64,000 nt of DNA, from assembly GCF_001311135.1 (NCBI RefSeq), contig NZ_BBAG01000007.1:23264-87263 (forward strand), read 5' to 3'. The notes beneath the pieces were generated by a model. It saw only the letters and a program-made list of their open reading frames with translations, was not told where the DNA came from and made no database searches. Source of the stretch: Secundilactobacillus paracollinoides DSM 15502 = JCM 11969. GTDB lineage: Bacteria > Bacillota > Bacilli > Lactobacillales > Lactobacillaceae. The stretch's first letter is position 1. The number at the start of each line of letters is the position of its first letter. The position numbers and the translations under genes were made by a program. Below are positions 1-10,049 of this stretch, in pieces.

Positions 1-138
1 CTTTACTCGAGAGAACGCAATAGTCGCGCAACGGCAAGTCAGTCGGATCGGTCAACCCAGTATGGGTCTAGTGATGAGCGAGACGATAGTAACCAAACGA
101 ATGATGAACCTACGAGGATGTCGCGGTTTAGGCATTAG
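1..138 (+). CDS. C-terminal tail of an unidentified protein (partial)
   Basis: An open frame enters from the left edge and ends at a TAG. The 45 visible residues are very hydrophilic, rich in Ser, Arg, Asp, Asn and Thr, with no hydrophobic segment, as in the disordered tails of many Firmicute envelope or regulatory proteins. The frame was chosen because its TAG coincides with the left edge of a long-hairpin repeat, as at several other genes here. A second frame is also open to position 145, so the assignment is not certain. Function cannot be named from this fragment. Confidence 0.45.
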   Translation, partial: LYSRERNSRATASQSDRSTQYGSSDERDDSNQTNDEPTRMSRFRH

Positions 139-262
139 AGCGTGAAGCAAGGCGGTCTAGGGGCGGTGTGTAACGGAGACTGACTGAAAAGTCCGGGTCT
201 GACTTTTTGGTCAGTCTCCGTTACACGTTAGCCCCGTGCCTTGCTGAACGCGTTTCCACTAG
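136..262 (+). repeat. Long-hairpin intergenic repeat, copy 1
   Basis: Nested palindrome. The outer arms GCAAGGC and GCCTTGC and the GGGGC/GCCCC pair enclose a perfect 17-bp stem (168-184 with 210-226). The apex is a smaller hairpin, AAAAGTC with GACTTTT. The right end carries the family motif CGTTTC. A partial second copy follows at about 300-385, with only the right half (GTCAGAGTCGGTTACAC and the CGTTTC end). The T-run lies inside the stem, so this is not a normal intrinsic terminator. Confidence 0.85.
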
Positions 263-410
263 ATAAGGGAAACGCACGTTGCCAAAGGCACAATGCAGCA
301 TGAACCCAGGACGTTAGCACCTGTTTTTTTGTCAGAGTCGGTTACACGATAGCCTCGTGCTTGCTGAACACGTTTCTGCCAAGATTCAAAAAGCCAAACA
401 AATATAACTT

Positions 411-466
411 AAAAAGAGAGACACCCAATCAAAATCCACCCAGGATCTTGATTGAGCGTCTTTTTT
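411..466 (+). terminator. Bidirectional intrinsic terminator
   Basis: Arms at 411-437 and 443-466 pair (AATCAAAATCC with GGATCTTGATT, then A-run with T-run). It would end the transcript entering from the left. The rest of the 139-995 gap holds a repeat fragment, AT-rich DNA and the promoter and leader of the next operon; I see no gene in it. Confidence 0.7.
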
Positions 467-822
467 GACTGTAAACAAGCAGGCATACTTCCAGTCGAGC
501 CGTGTTTTAGAAAAACGAGCGCCACCTTCCAACCAACGCCGACCAAAATTCATTTTAAAGATGCCATCAAACTGTGACACCCGCATCATTTTCAATCAAT
601 TACAGTGTTGGTTTTCTAAAACCTTACAACCCCACGTTTAGCTAATACTGGCCGAAGAAGTTGATTAACGTTTTAATGGTATTCTAATTAAAATGAATGA
701 CAAAAATTTTAAATGAATAAATTTTCGGTTTTTGGCTGTTCTTTCTCGCGGTATAGAGCGGTTATGACACCGGTATTCAGCGAACAAAACGCAATATACA
801 GGACTTTACAGATAGAATTATT

Positions 823-851
823 TTGACCAATTCGGAATAATGGTTTAGAAT
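823..851 (+). promoter_or_regulatory. Promoter of the glnQHMP operon
   Basis: TTGACC at 823-828 and TAGAAT at 846-851 with a 17-bp spacer. Transcription would begin near 858 and leave an untranslated leader of about 140 nt before glnQ. Confidence 0.6.
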
Positions 852-936
852 TATTATTGAATTAAAATTAAAAGTGTATGAAATCTCAAACAGCAGTTTT
901 GACGATGATTCTAAACATTTGTGATTAAAGAAACTC

Positions 937-975
937 ACAGAACGGCGGGTTGCTGACTTGCCGTTCTGTTATTTT
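937..975 (+). terminator. Leader terminator or attenuator before glnQ
   Basis: ACAGAACGGC (937-946) pairs perfectly with GCCGTTCTGT (960-969), followed by TATTTTT. It lies between the predicted promoter and the glnQ ribosome-binding site, where a terminator would stop the operon's own transcript. This suggests conditional read-through. I do not recognise a known riboswitch class in the short leader. Confidence 0.6.
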
Positions 976-995
976 TCAAGGTGGAGGGAAAAGAT

Positions 996-1733
996 ATGTC
1001 AATGATTGAATTCCAAGACGTCGAGAAGTACTACGGCGACTTTCATGCGTTACACGATATCAACCTGACAATTGATAGCGGTGAAACGGTTGTGCTGATC
1101 GGCCCATCCGGTTCTGGTAAGTCAACCCTGATTCGGACGATCAATGGGTTGGAGCGCATTCAAGAGGGAAAACTGATCGTGAACGGCCAAGACTTGGCGG
1201 ACCGCAAGACGGATATGAACCGGATTCGTAAGAACGTTGGATGGTGTTCCAACACTTTAACCTCTATGCGAACAAAACGATTCTCGAAAACATTATGTTG
1301 TCACCACGCCTCGTGTTGAAACGACCTGAGGAAGAAAACAAAAAGTTTGCGATGGAGTTACTTGACCGCGTCGGGTTAGCCGACCAAGCACCTAAGTTAC
1401 CAGCAACTCTCAGGGGGTCAGCAACAACGGATCGCCATCGCCCGGTCATTAGCGATGAAGCCAAAGGCACTGCTGTTTGATGAACCAACCAGCGCGTTGG
1501 ATCCAGAAATGATCGATGATGTGCTGAACGTTATGAAGGATATTGCCCGTGATTCTGCCATGACCATGTTGGTTGTGACCCACGAAATGGGCTTCGCTCG
1601 TGAAGTGGCCAACCGGGTTATTTTCATGGCTGACGGTCAGATTCTTGAAGACGATAGTAAGGAAAGCTTCTTTGACGGTCAACCAACTAATGAACGGGCC
1701 CGTCAATTCTTGAGTAAGATCATTACACACTAG
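996..1733 (+). pseudogene. glnQ: Glutamine-type amino-acid ABC transporter ATPase, frameshifted as sequenced
   Basis: Cytoplasmic ATPase of a polar amino-acid importer. The Walker A motif GPSGSGKST is near residues 36-44; the Q-loop (VFQHFNLY), the signature (SGGQQQRIAIARS), the Walker B (ALLFDEPTSALDP) and the H-loop (VVTHEMG) follow in order. They sit in three different frames. One base is missing near 1240 (GGATGG for GGAATGG), and two bases appear lost from a CT repeat near 1409; with these restored the protein is a normal length of about 246 residues. The start ATG follows GGTGGAGG. Gene order Q-H-M-P matches the Bacillus glutamine operon. The exact amino acid carried is inferred from family only. 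Confidence 0.85.
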
Positions 1734-1753
1734 TCAACAAAGGAGACGAGCAC

Positions 1754-2590
1754 ATGAAGAAAGTATTTCGATTAGTCGGAATCGTCCTCTCCAGTTTAGT
1801 CGTGTTAGTGATGTTGTCAGCCTGTGGCTCAAAAGCGTTATCCGCACAGAATGTGGTGACCAGAGCCAAGCAGACTAACACAATTACTTGGGGGGTCAAG
1901 GCCGATACCAAGTTGTTTGGGTTAATGGACGTTAAGGATGATACGATCAAAGGGTTTGACGTGGATATTGCCAAAGCCATTACGAAACAGATCTTGGGAC
2001 CAAAAGGGAAGGCTAACTTCGTTCAGGTTACGAGTCAGACGCGGATGCCGCTACTGAAAAACGGGAACATCGATGCCATTATTGCCACGATGACCATTAC
2101 GCCAGAACGGGAAAAGCAGGTTGATTTTTCGAAGTCCTACTTTGATGCTGGGCAATCCCTATTAGTGAAGGACAGCAGTCCGATTCATAACATTAAGGAC
2201 CTGAATAAAAACGGGGCAACCGTTCTCGGCGTCGTTGGGTCAAACTCCGTGCAAAACGTGGCGAAGGCAGCTCCCAAAGCGCGGGTGTTGCAATTATCTG
2301 ATTATGCGCAAGCAATGACGGCGTTGAAGTCTGGTCAGGGTGAAGCGTTGACGACTGACAACGGGATCCTGTTTGGGATGGCAGTTGAAAATCCTGGCTA
2401 TCACGTCGTTGGTGGCGCCTTTACCAAGGAACCATACGGGGTTGCCATCAATAAGGGCCAACCTGAATTTAAGGCTGATGTGAACAAGGCACTGCGCCAA
2501 ATTGAAAAATCTGGTGAGTATAACCGGATCTTGAAGAAGTGGTTCGGAAACGTCAAAGGGTTTAACTATAAGGAGATGGAACGACATTGA
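1754..2590 (+). CDS. glnH: Amino-acid ABC transporter substrate-binding lipoprotein
   Basis: Extracellular solute-binding protein of family 3, anchored to the membrane as a lipoprotein. An N-terminal signal peptide ends in the lipobox LSAC, followed by the SBP_bac_3 fold with the typical GFDVDIAKAI segment near residue 65 and the EREKQVDFS region near residue 118. The length, 278 residues, is normal. A strong AAAGGAG site precedes the ATG, 20 bp after glnQ. The stop overlaps the start of the next gene, so the importer components are made together. Glutamine or glutamate is the likely ligand from the family and operon order. Confidence 0.88.
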   Translation: MKKVFRLVGIVLSSLVVLVMLSACGSKALSAQNVVTRAKQTNTITWGVKADTKLFGLMDVKDDTIKGFDVDIAKAITKQILGPKGKANFVQVTSQTRMPLLKNGNIDAIIATMTITPEREKQVDFSKSYFDAGQSLLVKDSSPIHNIKDLNKNGATVLGVVGSNSVQNVAKAAPKARVLQLSDYAQAMTALKSGQGEALTTDNGILFGMAVENPGYHVVGGAFTKEPYGVAINKGQPEFKADVNKALRQIEKSGEYNRILKKWFGNVKGFNYKEMERH

Positions 2591-3228
2591 TCTCAATATT
2601 CTCTAACTATGGTGGTCAACTCTTGCAAGGCTTTGGTCAAACACTCCTCTGTAGTGTGATTGCGCTATTCTTTAGTCTGATCATTGGCTCAATGTTTGCA
2701 ATTTTTGAAACCACTCCAATTAAATTTTTGCGGGTCATTGCCCGAATTTATATCGAAGTTTTCCGGAACATTCCACTTTTGGTTATCACGATGTTCTTCT
2801 TCGTGGTGATTCCCATGTTTGTCGTGAAAATTAGTGGGTTTGCTGCCGGGACCATTGGCCTGACGATTTACACCTCAGCGTTTATTGCTGAAACGGTGCG
2901 TGCTGGGATCAACTCAGTGGATCCGGGTCAAATGGAAGGTGCCCGGGCAAACGGCCTGAGTTTCTGGCAATCAATGCGGTACATCGTGTTGCCCCAGGCG
3001 TTTCGCTACGTTATTCCACCACTGGGCAACCAGTTTATTAACTTGGTCAAAAACTCATCAGTGCTGGCCTTCGTTGCCGGCTTTGATCTGATGTACCAAG
3101 GGAACGTGATTGCTTCTGACTCACTCAGTACCATGAGTACGTACATGTGTGTCGGGGTGTTGTACCTGATCATCACCATGCCGCTAAGCTACTGGATGCG
3201 GCATCTTGAAAAGAAATTAGCAGCATAG
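2587..3228 (+). CDS. glnM: Amino-acid ABC transporter permease
   Basis: Integral membrane permease of the HisM/GlnP type, 213 residues with about five membrane segments. The ATPase-docking EAA loop is visible as GQMEGARANGLSFWQSMRYI near residue 117. The start is a TTG that overlaps the glnH stop (TTGA), with AAGGAG upstream; this implies translational coupling. It should pair with the second permease downstream to form the channel. Confidence 0.85.
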   Translation: MISIFSNYGGQLLQGFGQTLLCSVIALFFSLIIGSMFAIFETTPIKFLRVIARIYIEVFRNIPLLVITMFFFVVIPMFVVKISGFAAGTIGLTIYTSAFIAETVRAGINSVDPGQMEGARANGLSFWQSMRYIVLPQAFRYVIPPLGNQFINLVKNSSVLAFVAGFDLMYQGNVIASDSLSTMSTYMCVGVLYLIITMPLSYWMRHLEKKLAA

Positions 3229-3239
3229 GAGGTGCGATC

Positions 3240-3892
3240 ATGAAAGACTTTATTGATGCTTATTCGTGGATCAACATGCGTTATCTTTTACAAGGCCTTT
3301 GGATTACCGTGGTCGTGTCACTTGCCTCGATTGCTGGTAGTTATGTGATTGGGACGATTCTCGGTATTATTCGCTATGTGAATATTAAAATTCTCTCGCC
3401 AATCGTTGGCTTTATCATTGATGTCATTAGAAATTTACCGTTACTGCTGATTATCTTCTTCACCTACTTCGGTTTACCTAATTTAGGCTCCGGCCAAGTA
3501 GTGTGTGGGCAACCATCGTTGCGATGATCGTGTTTGAATCATCGATGATTGCTGAAATCGTGCGGTCAGGAATTGTGGCGGTGCCATCCGGTCAAATGGA
3601 AGGTGCCCGTGCTAATGGATTGAGCTATAGTCAAACCATGTATCACATTATTCTGCCACAGGCGATGAAGAAAATGATTCCAGCCTTAGTCAGCCAATTT
3701 ATCTCGCTGATCAAGGATACGTCATTGGCCACAATCATTGTGTTGCCTGATCTGATGCATAACGCACAGATCGTTTATGGCGAAAACACCAGCTACATTC
3801 TGCCGATGTTCTTGATGTTGGCTATTATGTACTTCGTGGTGTGCTATGCGCTGTCGCTGGTTTCACGAAGTTTGGAACGACGAATGAGTTAA
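3240..3892 (+). pseudogene. glnP: Second amino-acid ABC transporter permease, frameshifted as sequenced
   Basis: Partner permease of the same importer. The N-terminal half shows membrane segments and the RNLPLLLIIFF motif. The C-terminal half, in another frame, carries the EAA loop GQMEGARANGLSYSQTMYHI. The frame shift lies near 3489, where restoring one base rejoins GLPNLG to RPSSVWATIV. The repaired length, about 217 residues, matches the preceding permease. A GGAGG site precedes the ATG. This is the last gene of the operon. Confidence 0.85.
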
Positions 3893-3902
3893 TTGAATTT
3901 TT

Positions 3903-3950
3903 GCAACAAAAAGGCTCTGACAATTGATATGTCAGGGCCTTTTTTGTTGC
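3903..3950. terminator. Bidirectional terminator between glnP and hflX
   Basis: GCAACAAAAAGGCTCTGAC pairs with the inverse arm at 3931-3950 around a 9-nt loop, with A- and T-runs on both sides. It serves the two convergent genes. Confidence 0.85.
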
Positions 3951-3952
3951 GA

Positions 3953-5234
3953 TTAGGCTTCCGTTGAAACGTAGTAGGCTTGGAACCGTTGAAAATCAAT
4001 ATCGGTTACTTCGGCTTTGATCTGCGTACCTTCAGCTTTGTAGTCTGTTTCTAACACTGAAGCATGCTCGTTTAGATAGGAGACAACGTCACCTTTGTCG
4101 AACGGCACCATAAACGTTGCGGTAACAAAGTTCTTAAACACCTTTTTCTTGATGGCATCCACTAGTAGGTCAATGGAAGCATCATCCTTTGCTGAAATGA
4201 CTAATTGATCACCAGCTTGGGTTGGATACTCACTATCGGTGAGATCAGCCTTGTTAAACACCGTTAACATTGGCAAGTCAGGAACGCCAATCTCTCGCAG
4301 TGTTTTTTCAGTTGTACTCATCATATCAGCACGGTCATCGCTAGAGTAGTCGACGATTTGAACCAAAAGATCTGCATTAGCGGCTTCGTAAAGCGTTGAT
4401 TTGAAGGCTTCAACCAGAGTCGTTGGTAATTGCGAAACGAATCCAACTGTGTCACTCAGCAGGAGCTTCTTTGAATCCTCAAACTGCAGTTGACGCACAC
4501 TGGTGTCCAAAGTGGCAAACAGCATGTTCTTCACCATTACTTGTTTATCGTCATTCATGCCAAACCGCTTGATGAGTTCGTTCATGATGGTGGACTTACC
4601 CGCGTTCGTATAACCGATCAAAGCCACGTTTGGTAGGTGGCCCTTTTCACGCTGTTGCCGTTTGACCTCAGCTGAGCGGTTAACTTCCTTGAGTTCATGC
4701 CGCACGTGTTGATCTGACGTTGCACTGTCCGACGGCTTAATTCGATCTGAGCTTCACCAGCCCCACGGTTGGTAAACCCGCCACCAGCACTTGTCCCAGT
4801 CTGTTGGTCCAAACTTTGGTTAGCTGCAGTGTGCAGTCGGGGCATTTGATATTGTAATTTAGCTAATTGGACTTGGAGTTTAGCTTCACGACTTTGTGCG
4901 CGGTTCGCAAAGATGGCGAGAATTAGTCCGGTTCGGTCCATGACGGGGACCTTGATGACTTTCTCAAGGTTCCGGATCTGACTAGGGGTCAGTTCATCAT
5001 TTGCGACAACAATCTGTGCGCCGGTTTCGACGACAACATCGCGGACTTCTTCGACTTTCCCAGTCCCAAAGTAGGTAGCAGCAATGGGCTTAGGCAAACT
5101 CTGGTCGATGCGCTCGACCACGTTCATGTTGTTAGCGGCACTTAAGGCAGCCAATTCATCCATGCCATAGTTAAAATTGGCGCGACCGGTATTCAACCAA
5201 TGTTGATGACCGGGGTTAATTCGCTGTTATCCAT
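3953..5234 (-). pseudogene. hflX: Ribosome-associated GTPase HflX, frameshifted as sequenced
   Basis: HflX binds stalled or hibernating ribosomes and helps split them. The N-terminal domain includes GTGKVEEVRDVV and the glycine-rich linker with the TSAGGGFTNRGAGE motif. The GTPase domain has G1 GYTNAGKST, G3 DTVGFV and G4 NKAD. One base appears missing near 4709, separating ELSRRTVQRQI from RHELKEVNR, and another near 5198, just after the start. The start ATG at 5234 follows GAGGATGAT; the repaired length is about 427 residues, usual for the family. It is a single-gene unit facing the gln operon. Confidence 0.88.
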
Positions 5235-5282
5235 AGTTTTATCATCCTCATTTCCTATGTGTTGAGTATAACACAGAGTACG

Positions 5283-5395
5283 GAGGAAAGCGGTTAAAGA
5301 GCGGAGCGTAAGGGCACTCTGTCGAAAAGGCCGGGTCTGACTTTTGGACAGAGAGCCCTTACGTGCAGCTCTTTGCTTTCGGGAGCACGTTTCGA
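5283..5395 (+). repeat. Long-hairpin repeat, copy 2
   Basis: AAAGAGC and GCTCTTT are the outer arms; CGTAAGGGC and GCCCTTACG form the main stem. The right end has AGCACGTTTCG. The stem sequence differs from copy 1 on both sides, so pairing is kept. Lies upstream of hflX, in tandem with copy 3. Confidence 0.8.
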
Positions 5396-5396
5396 C

Positions 5397-5522
5397 ACAG
5401 AGTGCGGAGGAAAGCGGTTAAGGGGCAGAATGTAAGTAACTCTGGCAGAAATGCCTGAACTTGGCATTTTTGCAGAGTTACTTACATGGCCGCCCCTTGC
5501 TTTCGGGAGCACGTTTCGGCAA
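5397..5522 (+). repeat. Long-hairpin repeat, copy 3
   Basis: GGGGC/GCCCC outer arms, a perfect 15-bp stem ATGTAAGTAACTCTG with its inverse, and the apex AAATGCC/GGCATTT. The flank CACAGAGTxCGGAGGAAAGCGG repeats that of copy 2, a tandem pair. From here to oppA (about 550 bp) the DNA is AT-rich; I see no gene or clear structure in it. Confidence 0.8.
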
Positions 5523-6077
5523 TAGAAGATAACGGCAACTATCCAGCGGGGTTTTAGCAACCGCAGAGACGATTGCTATAACGACTAATCTTTTGTGAGA
5601 TAGGCAGATAACAAAGCACTAACACCCGATAGCCAATCCTAATCCACAATATACCCGAAATATGCAACATCATCATTCATTATTGGTGCATGACTATTAA
5701 CATATGCTAAATTTAATCTCCACATATAATTCTAAGAATATCAACCGTAAAAAAGCTAGCAATCTAACATCTTTAACATAGGTCACAAACCCACTATTTT
5801 CAGTCACTTACAGCAGATACATCTAAATAGAAACCTAATGCTTGTTTAAAGCAAAAATCACTACTTACTTTTGTTACATAAATATTTTTTAATTTTCTAA
5901 AGATACGCTCATAATAGACGTACCAAGGGGTTAAGTTGAGTCACACCAAAATAATGTAAAAATTCATGATTGCTTTTAATTATTCGTTAATGTAGTATTA
6001 ATGCGTTATTCATTTCGGCTATTGGGTGGTCGAAATTTTGCAATTATATTTGGTGTGTTTACAGGAGAAATTTAGAG

Positions 6078-7733
6078 ATGAAGTTAAGACGACTTGCTGA
6101 GTTAACAGCTGTCGCTGCAGTGGCGTTAACCCTTGCGGCGTGCGGTAGTAACAAGCAGTCTAGTTCAAAGGGGACCGGTAACTATGCAGCCGATCAGACC
6201 GTGAACTGGATGGAAAGTTCGCAGTTACCAACCATGGATATCTCATTAGCAACTGATGAGATTAGCATGAATATGTTGAACAACACGAATGAAGGGCTGT
6301 ATCGTTTAGGGACTAATAACAAAGTCGAAGCAGGGATGGCCACTAAGACCAAAATCAGCAAAGACCAAAAGACCTGGACATTTACATTACGTAAAAATGC
6401 TAAGTGGAGTAACGGTGATCCCGTGACTGCACAAAACTTTGTCTATAGCTGGCAACGGACGGTTAACCCGAAGACCGCTGCACAATACTCATATATCTTT
6501 GATGGCGTGAAGAACGCTGATAAGATCATGAAGGGCAAGGCGCCTGTCAGCAGCTTAGGTATCAAGGCTGATGGCAAGTATAAGTTAACCGTGACTTTGG
6601 AAAAGAACATCCCATACTTCAAATTATTACTTGGGTATGTGCCATTCTTCCCGCAAGACCAAGCCTTTGTTAAAAAAGAGGGTAAGGCATATGGGACCAA
6701 GGCTAGTGCTGTTTTGTCAAACGGACCATTCAAGATCGAAGGCTGGACTGGGACTAACGATAGTTGGAAACTCGTTAAGAACAACAGTTACTGGGATGCA
6801 AAGAACGTTCATTTGAAGACCTTAAACGATCAAGTGACAAAGGATCCTGGGACAGCACTGAACCTCTTCCAGAGCGGCAAGCTTGATGAAGCTGTTTTGA
6901 GTGGTAACCAAGTGAAGAACATGTTGAACAATAAGGACATGCACGTGTTACCAATGTCCCGTTCGGCTTACCTTGAAATGAACCATAAGAAAGTGCCTGC
7001 ATTTAAGAACCAAAAGATTCGTCAAGCCATTTCACTGGCACTTAACCGGAACGCTTTGACGAAGGATGTCCTTTCGGATGGCTCATTTGCAGCAAAAGGT
7101 TTTGTGACTAAGGGACTTGCCAAGAATCCTAAGACCGGTGCTGACTTTACTAAGGATGCGGACAGCAATGGAACTGGTGTGAGTTACAATACCGCTAAAG
7201 CTAAGCAACTTTGGAAACAAGGACTAAAGGAAATTGGCAAGAAGTCCGTTTCATTCACCTTGATGACTGATGATACCCAACAAGAAAAGCAAACCGGCGA
7301 ATATGTTCAATCGCAATTACAAAAGGAATTGCCTGGTATCAAGGTTTCACTGAATGCCATTCCGTATAAGCAACGTTTAGCTAAATCTGCTGATCACCAG
7401 TTCCAGATGGTACTGACACTTTGGGGTGCTGACTACTCTGATCCATCAACTGACTTAGACATCATGACTTCCGACAATTCATACAACAACGGTCAGTGGA
7501 AGAACACTGAATATGATAAGTTGATTGAGAGAGCCGGTAATGAAGATGCCAACAAGCCAGAAGCACGTTGGAATGATATGGTGAAGGCTGAACAGATCTT
7601 GATGAAGGATCAAGGTGTTATCCCATTGTTCCAGAGCACGATGCCACAGTTGCTGAATGCTAAGGTTAAGGGTGTTATTTACAACACTGCTGGGACGCCA
7701 TTCAACTTTAAGAATATGTATGTTTCTAAATAA
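6078..7733 (+). CDS. oppA: Oligopeptide ABC transporter substrate-binding lipoprotein (first copy)
   Basis: Extracellular peptide-binding lipoprotein of the SBP_bac_5 family, 551 residues. A signal peptide ends in the lipobox LAAC. The conserved segments include TWTFTLRKNAKWSNGDPVTAQDF-like residues near 100-125 and NNSYNNGQWKN near 465. ATG follows an AGGAG site. It captures peptides for import through OppBCDF, encoded about 2.6 kb downstream. It is followed by its own terminator, so it is probably transcribed separately. It is paralogous to the next gene. Confidence 0.92.
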   Translation: MKLRRLAELTAVAAVALTLAACGSNKQSSSKGTGNYAADQTVNWMESSQLPTMDISLATDEISMNMLNNTNEGLYRLGTNNKVEAGMATKTKISKDQKTWTFTLRKNAKWSNGDPVTAQNFVYSWQRTVNPKTAAQYSYIFDGVKNADKIMKGKAPVSSLGIKADGKYKLTVTLEKNIPYFKLLLGYVPFFPQDQAFVKKEGKAYGTKASAVLSNGPFKIEGWTGTNDSWKLVKNNSYWDAKNVHLKTLNDQVTKDPGTALNLFQSGKLDEAVLSGNQVKNMLNNKDMHVLPMSRSAYLEMNHKKVPAFKNQKIRQAISLALNRNALTKDVLSDGSFAAKGFVTKGLAKNPKTGADFTKDADSNGTGVSYNTAKAKQLWKQGLKEIGKKSVSFTLMTDDTQQEKQTGEYVQSQLQKELPGIKVSLNAIPYKQRLAKSADHQFQMVLTLWGADYSDPSTDLDIMTSDNSYNNGQWKNTEYDKLIERAGNEDANKPEARWNDMVKAEQILMKDQGVIPLFQSTMPQLLNAKVKGVIYNTAGTPFNFKNMYVSK

Positions 7734-7780
7734 CCTACCATAATACGTCAAAGATCTGCCAAGGTTTCTGACTTATTGGA

Positions 7781-7815
7781 GTGAGTATTCTACTTGTTTA
7801 GAATACTCACTTTTC
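7781..7815 (+). terminator. Terminator after the first oppA
   Basis: GTGAGTATTCTA pairs perfectly with TAGAATACTCAC over a 6-nt loop, followed by TTTT. The remaining intergenic DNA to 8333 is AT-rich and has no gene I can support. Confidence 0.85.
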
Positions 7816-8333
7816 GGTTTAAAGTAGACGTATCAGAAATGAGTTAAAATGCGATAAAATTGCGCTTTGACCATTATTTTATGCTTAGTGGGGTCACGGT
7901 AATGAAACACCTTAGAACGTGTTTAAGCGCGCAAAACACAGCAAATTCTAAGATGTAAGATTTATACGTTGTAAGCAATTGATCTGCAAGTCGGATAACC
8001 CTGTCGACGATTTGCAGGTTAGTGTCTGATAGACGATTGTTGCGCAGACTAAATTTGATAAGACTGGTTTTTTCTCCGCCGTTATTCGTGGTACACTTGG
8101 GACGTATGTGAGAAACTACTATAAAAAGGACAACCTTTCTGTGAGAAGTTATCCCCATAACGAAAAAATATTCACTGAATTAGGGCGATTAACACGGGGA
8201 TTTAGTGGTCATAAGCAGTTGAAAATGATAAACCAACATTGATTTTAATTGCTTTCTAATATACAATAAAACCATTCTAACTACATATTCATAAGTCAGT
8301 ATGTTTATGCGGTAAAAAGGGGTTGTATTGCTT

Positions 8334-9971
8334 ATGAAACTTAGCTCTGCTGTTAAGTTGGGTGCCGTTTCTGCTGCGTCACTGCTTTTACTGGCCGCGT
8401 GTGGGTCTAAAAGTAGCAGTAGTAAGAACCTGGCTGATGATCAGACGTTGAATTGGGTTGAAACGTCTAATATTCCAACAATGGATCCATCAAAATCCAC
8501 GGATATTGTCAGTGGTGGCGCGCTAAACAACGTCGATGAAGGATTGCTTAGAATTGGGCAAAATTCCAAGGTGCGGCCTGGGATTGCTAAATCCTATTCG
8601 ATCTCAAAGGATGGGAAGACATGGACGTTTAACCTCCGCCATGCCAAGTGGAGTAACGGTGATCCCGTTACAGCTCAAGATTTTGTTTATGGTTGGCAAC
8701 GGACTGTAAAGCCTTCGACCGCGTCACAATATGCTTACCTGTATGATCATGTGAAGAACTATGCGGCGGTCAATAAAGGTAAGATGTCACCTTCAAAACT
8801 TGGCATTAAAGCTGATGGCAAGTACAATGTCGTTGTGAGCTTGTCTCGTCCACAAAGCTATTTTAAGTACATTGTCGGCGCACCAGCGTTTTTCCCACAA
8901 AGTCAAAAGATTGTTGATAAGTACGGTTCAAAGTACGCATCGAATTCAAAGCATGCCATCTATGATGGGCCGTTTAAGCTTGCTGGCTGGACTGGGACAA
9001 ACAATTCATGGGAACTCGTTAAGAACAAGAATTATTGGTATGCAAAGGCCACAAAGCTTAAAGCCGTTAAGTTCCAAGTTATCAAAGATCAAGGGACTTG
9101 GTTGAGCCAGTATCAAAGTGGCAAGGTTGACGAACTGATCACTGACGGGACACAGTATAAACAGCTGAAGAACTCTAAGGATATGCACCTTAGAAACAGT
9201 GCGTCAACGTTCTATCTTGAACTCAACCAGCGCAAAGGGTTCTTTAAGAACAATGTAAACGCCCGTAAAGCCATTTCATTAGCAATCAATAAGAAACAAT
9301 TTGTGAGTGATGTGCTAGCCGATGGGTCGAAGAATGCTAAAGGTTTGATTCCAACTGGATTAGTAAAGAAGGGGTCAACTGATTTTGCTGATGCCGCATA
9401 TGTTAAATCTGGTACTGAGTACAATTTGGCACAAGCTAAATCGGACTGGAAGAAGGCTTTGAAACAAGCTGGTAAGTCAAGTGAAAGTCTGACACTGCTC
9501 TCGGATGATACGCCAGCTGGTAAAAAGACAACTGAGTTCATTCAGAGTCAGTTGACAAAATTGCCTGGGTTGAAGGTCACAACCGAAAACGTGCCATTTA
9601 ACGTACGGTTAAGCCGGTCTCAAAAAGGACAATTTGATATTGTTGTCAGTGGCTGGATTGCTGACTTCCCAGACGCTATTTCGTTCAGTTCGCTGTTTAC
9701 TTCAAACAACAGCTATAACAATGGTCAGTGGAAGAACGCGACCTACGATACCGATATCAAGAATGCCGAGGGTAAGGATGCCAATAACGCAGACGCCCGT
9801 TGGAACGACTTGGTTGGTGCCGAAAAGACTTTGATGGAACAACAAGGTATCGTGCCGTTGTATCAACAAAGTCAGGCACAGCTATTGAAGTCTAAGGTTC
9901 ATGGTATCCAGTACTTCCCAACTGGTGCACAATGGGACTTTAGCCACGCTTATATCTCAAATAGTAAATAG
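8334..9971 (+). CDS. oppA: Oligopeptide ABC transporter substrate-binding lipoprotein (second copy)
   Basis: Second OppA-type lipoprotein, about 545 residues, with lipobox LAAC and a serine-rich linker. It shares the WSNGDPVTAQDFVYGWQRTV block and the NNSYNNGQWKN block with its neighbour, but diverges elsewhere, suggesting a tandem duplication with divergent peptide preference. The ATG at 8334 was chosen over an upstream TTG because AAAAGGGG lies at a workable distance. It is separated from oppB by a long-hairpin repeat that could limit read-through. Confidence 0.92.
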   Translation: MKLSSAVKLGAVSAASLLLLAACGSKSSSSKNLADDQTLNWVETSNIPTMDPSKSTDIVSGGALNNVDEGLLRIGQNSKVRPGIAKSYSISKDGKTWTFNLRHAKWSNGDPVTAQDFVYGWQRTVKPSTASQYAYLYDHVKNYAAVNKGKMSPSKLGIKADGKYNVVVSLSRPQSYFKYIVGAPAFFPQSQKIVDKYGSKYASNSKHAIYDGPFKLAGWTGTNNSWELVKNKNYWYAKATKLKAVKFQVIKDQGTWLSQYQSGKVDELITDGTQYKQLKNSKDMHLRNSASTFYLELNQRKGFFKNNVNARKAISLAINKKQFVSDVLADGSKNAKGLIPTGLVKKGSTDFADAAYVKSGTEYNLAQAKSDWKKALKQAGKSSESLTLLSDDTPAGKKTTEFIQSQLTKLPGLKVTTENVPFNVRLSRSQKGQFDIVVSGWIADFPDAISFSSLFTSNNSYNNGQWKNATYDTDIKNAEGKDANNADARWNDLVGAEKTLMEQQGIVPLYQQSQAQLLKSKVHGIQYFPTGAQWDFSHAYISNSK

Positions 9972-10049
9972 GCGTGTTGGGATTTAGTAATCACGTGAAG
10001 AATTAATCGATACGTGGGGTTGTGAGGGCTTTCTAGCTTCATAGCCGAA

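Noticed and set aside
137..262. Long-hairpin repeats as ordinary intrinsic terminators
   Set aside because: The T-run lies inside the stem near the apex rather than after the hairpin, and separate standard terminators follow several copies.
386..595. 69-codon ORF on the minus strand
   Set aside because: It overlaps an intrinsic terminator and a repeat fragment, has no ribosome-binding site and no family resemblance.
878..928. 16-codon mini-ORF in the glnQ leader
   Set aside because: It has no Shine-Dalgarno sequence and no run of regulatory codons, so a leader-peptide attenuator cannot be argued.
7874..8158. 94-codon ORF on the minus strand between the two oppA genes
   Set aside because: AT-rich intergenic DNA, no start signal, no recognisable domain.
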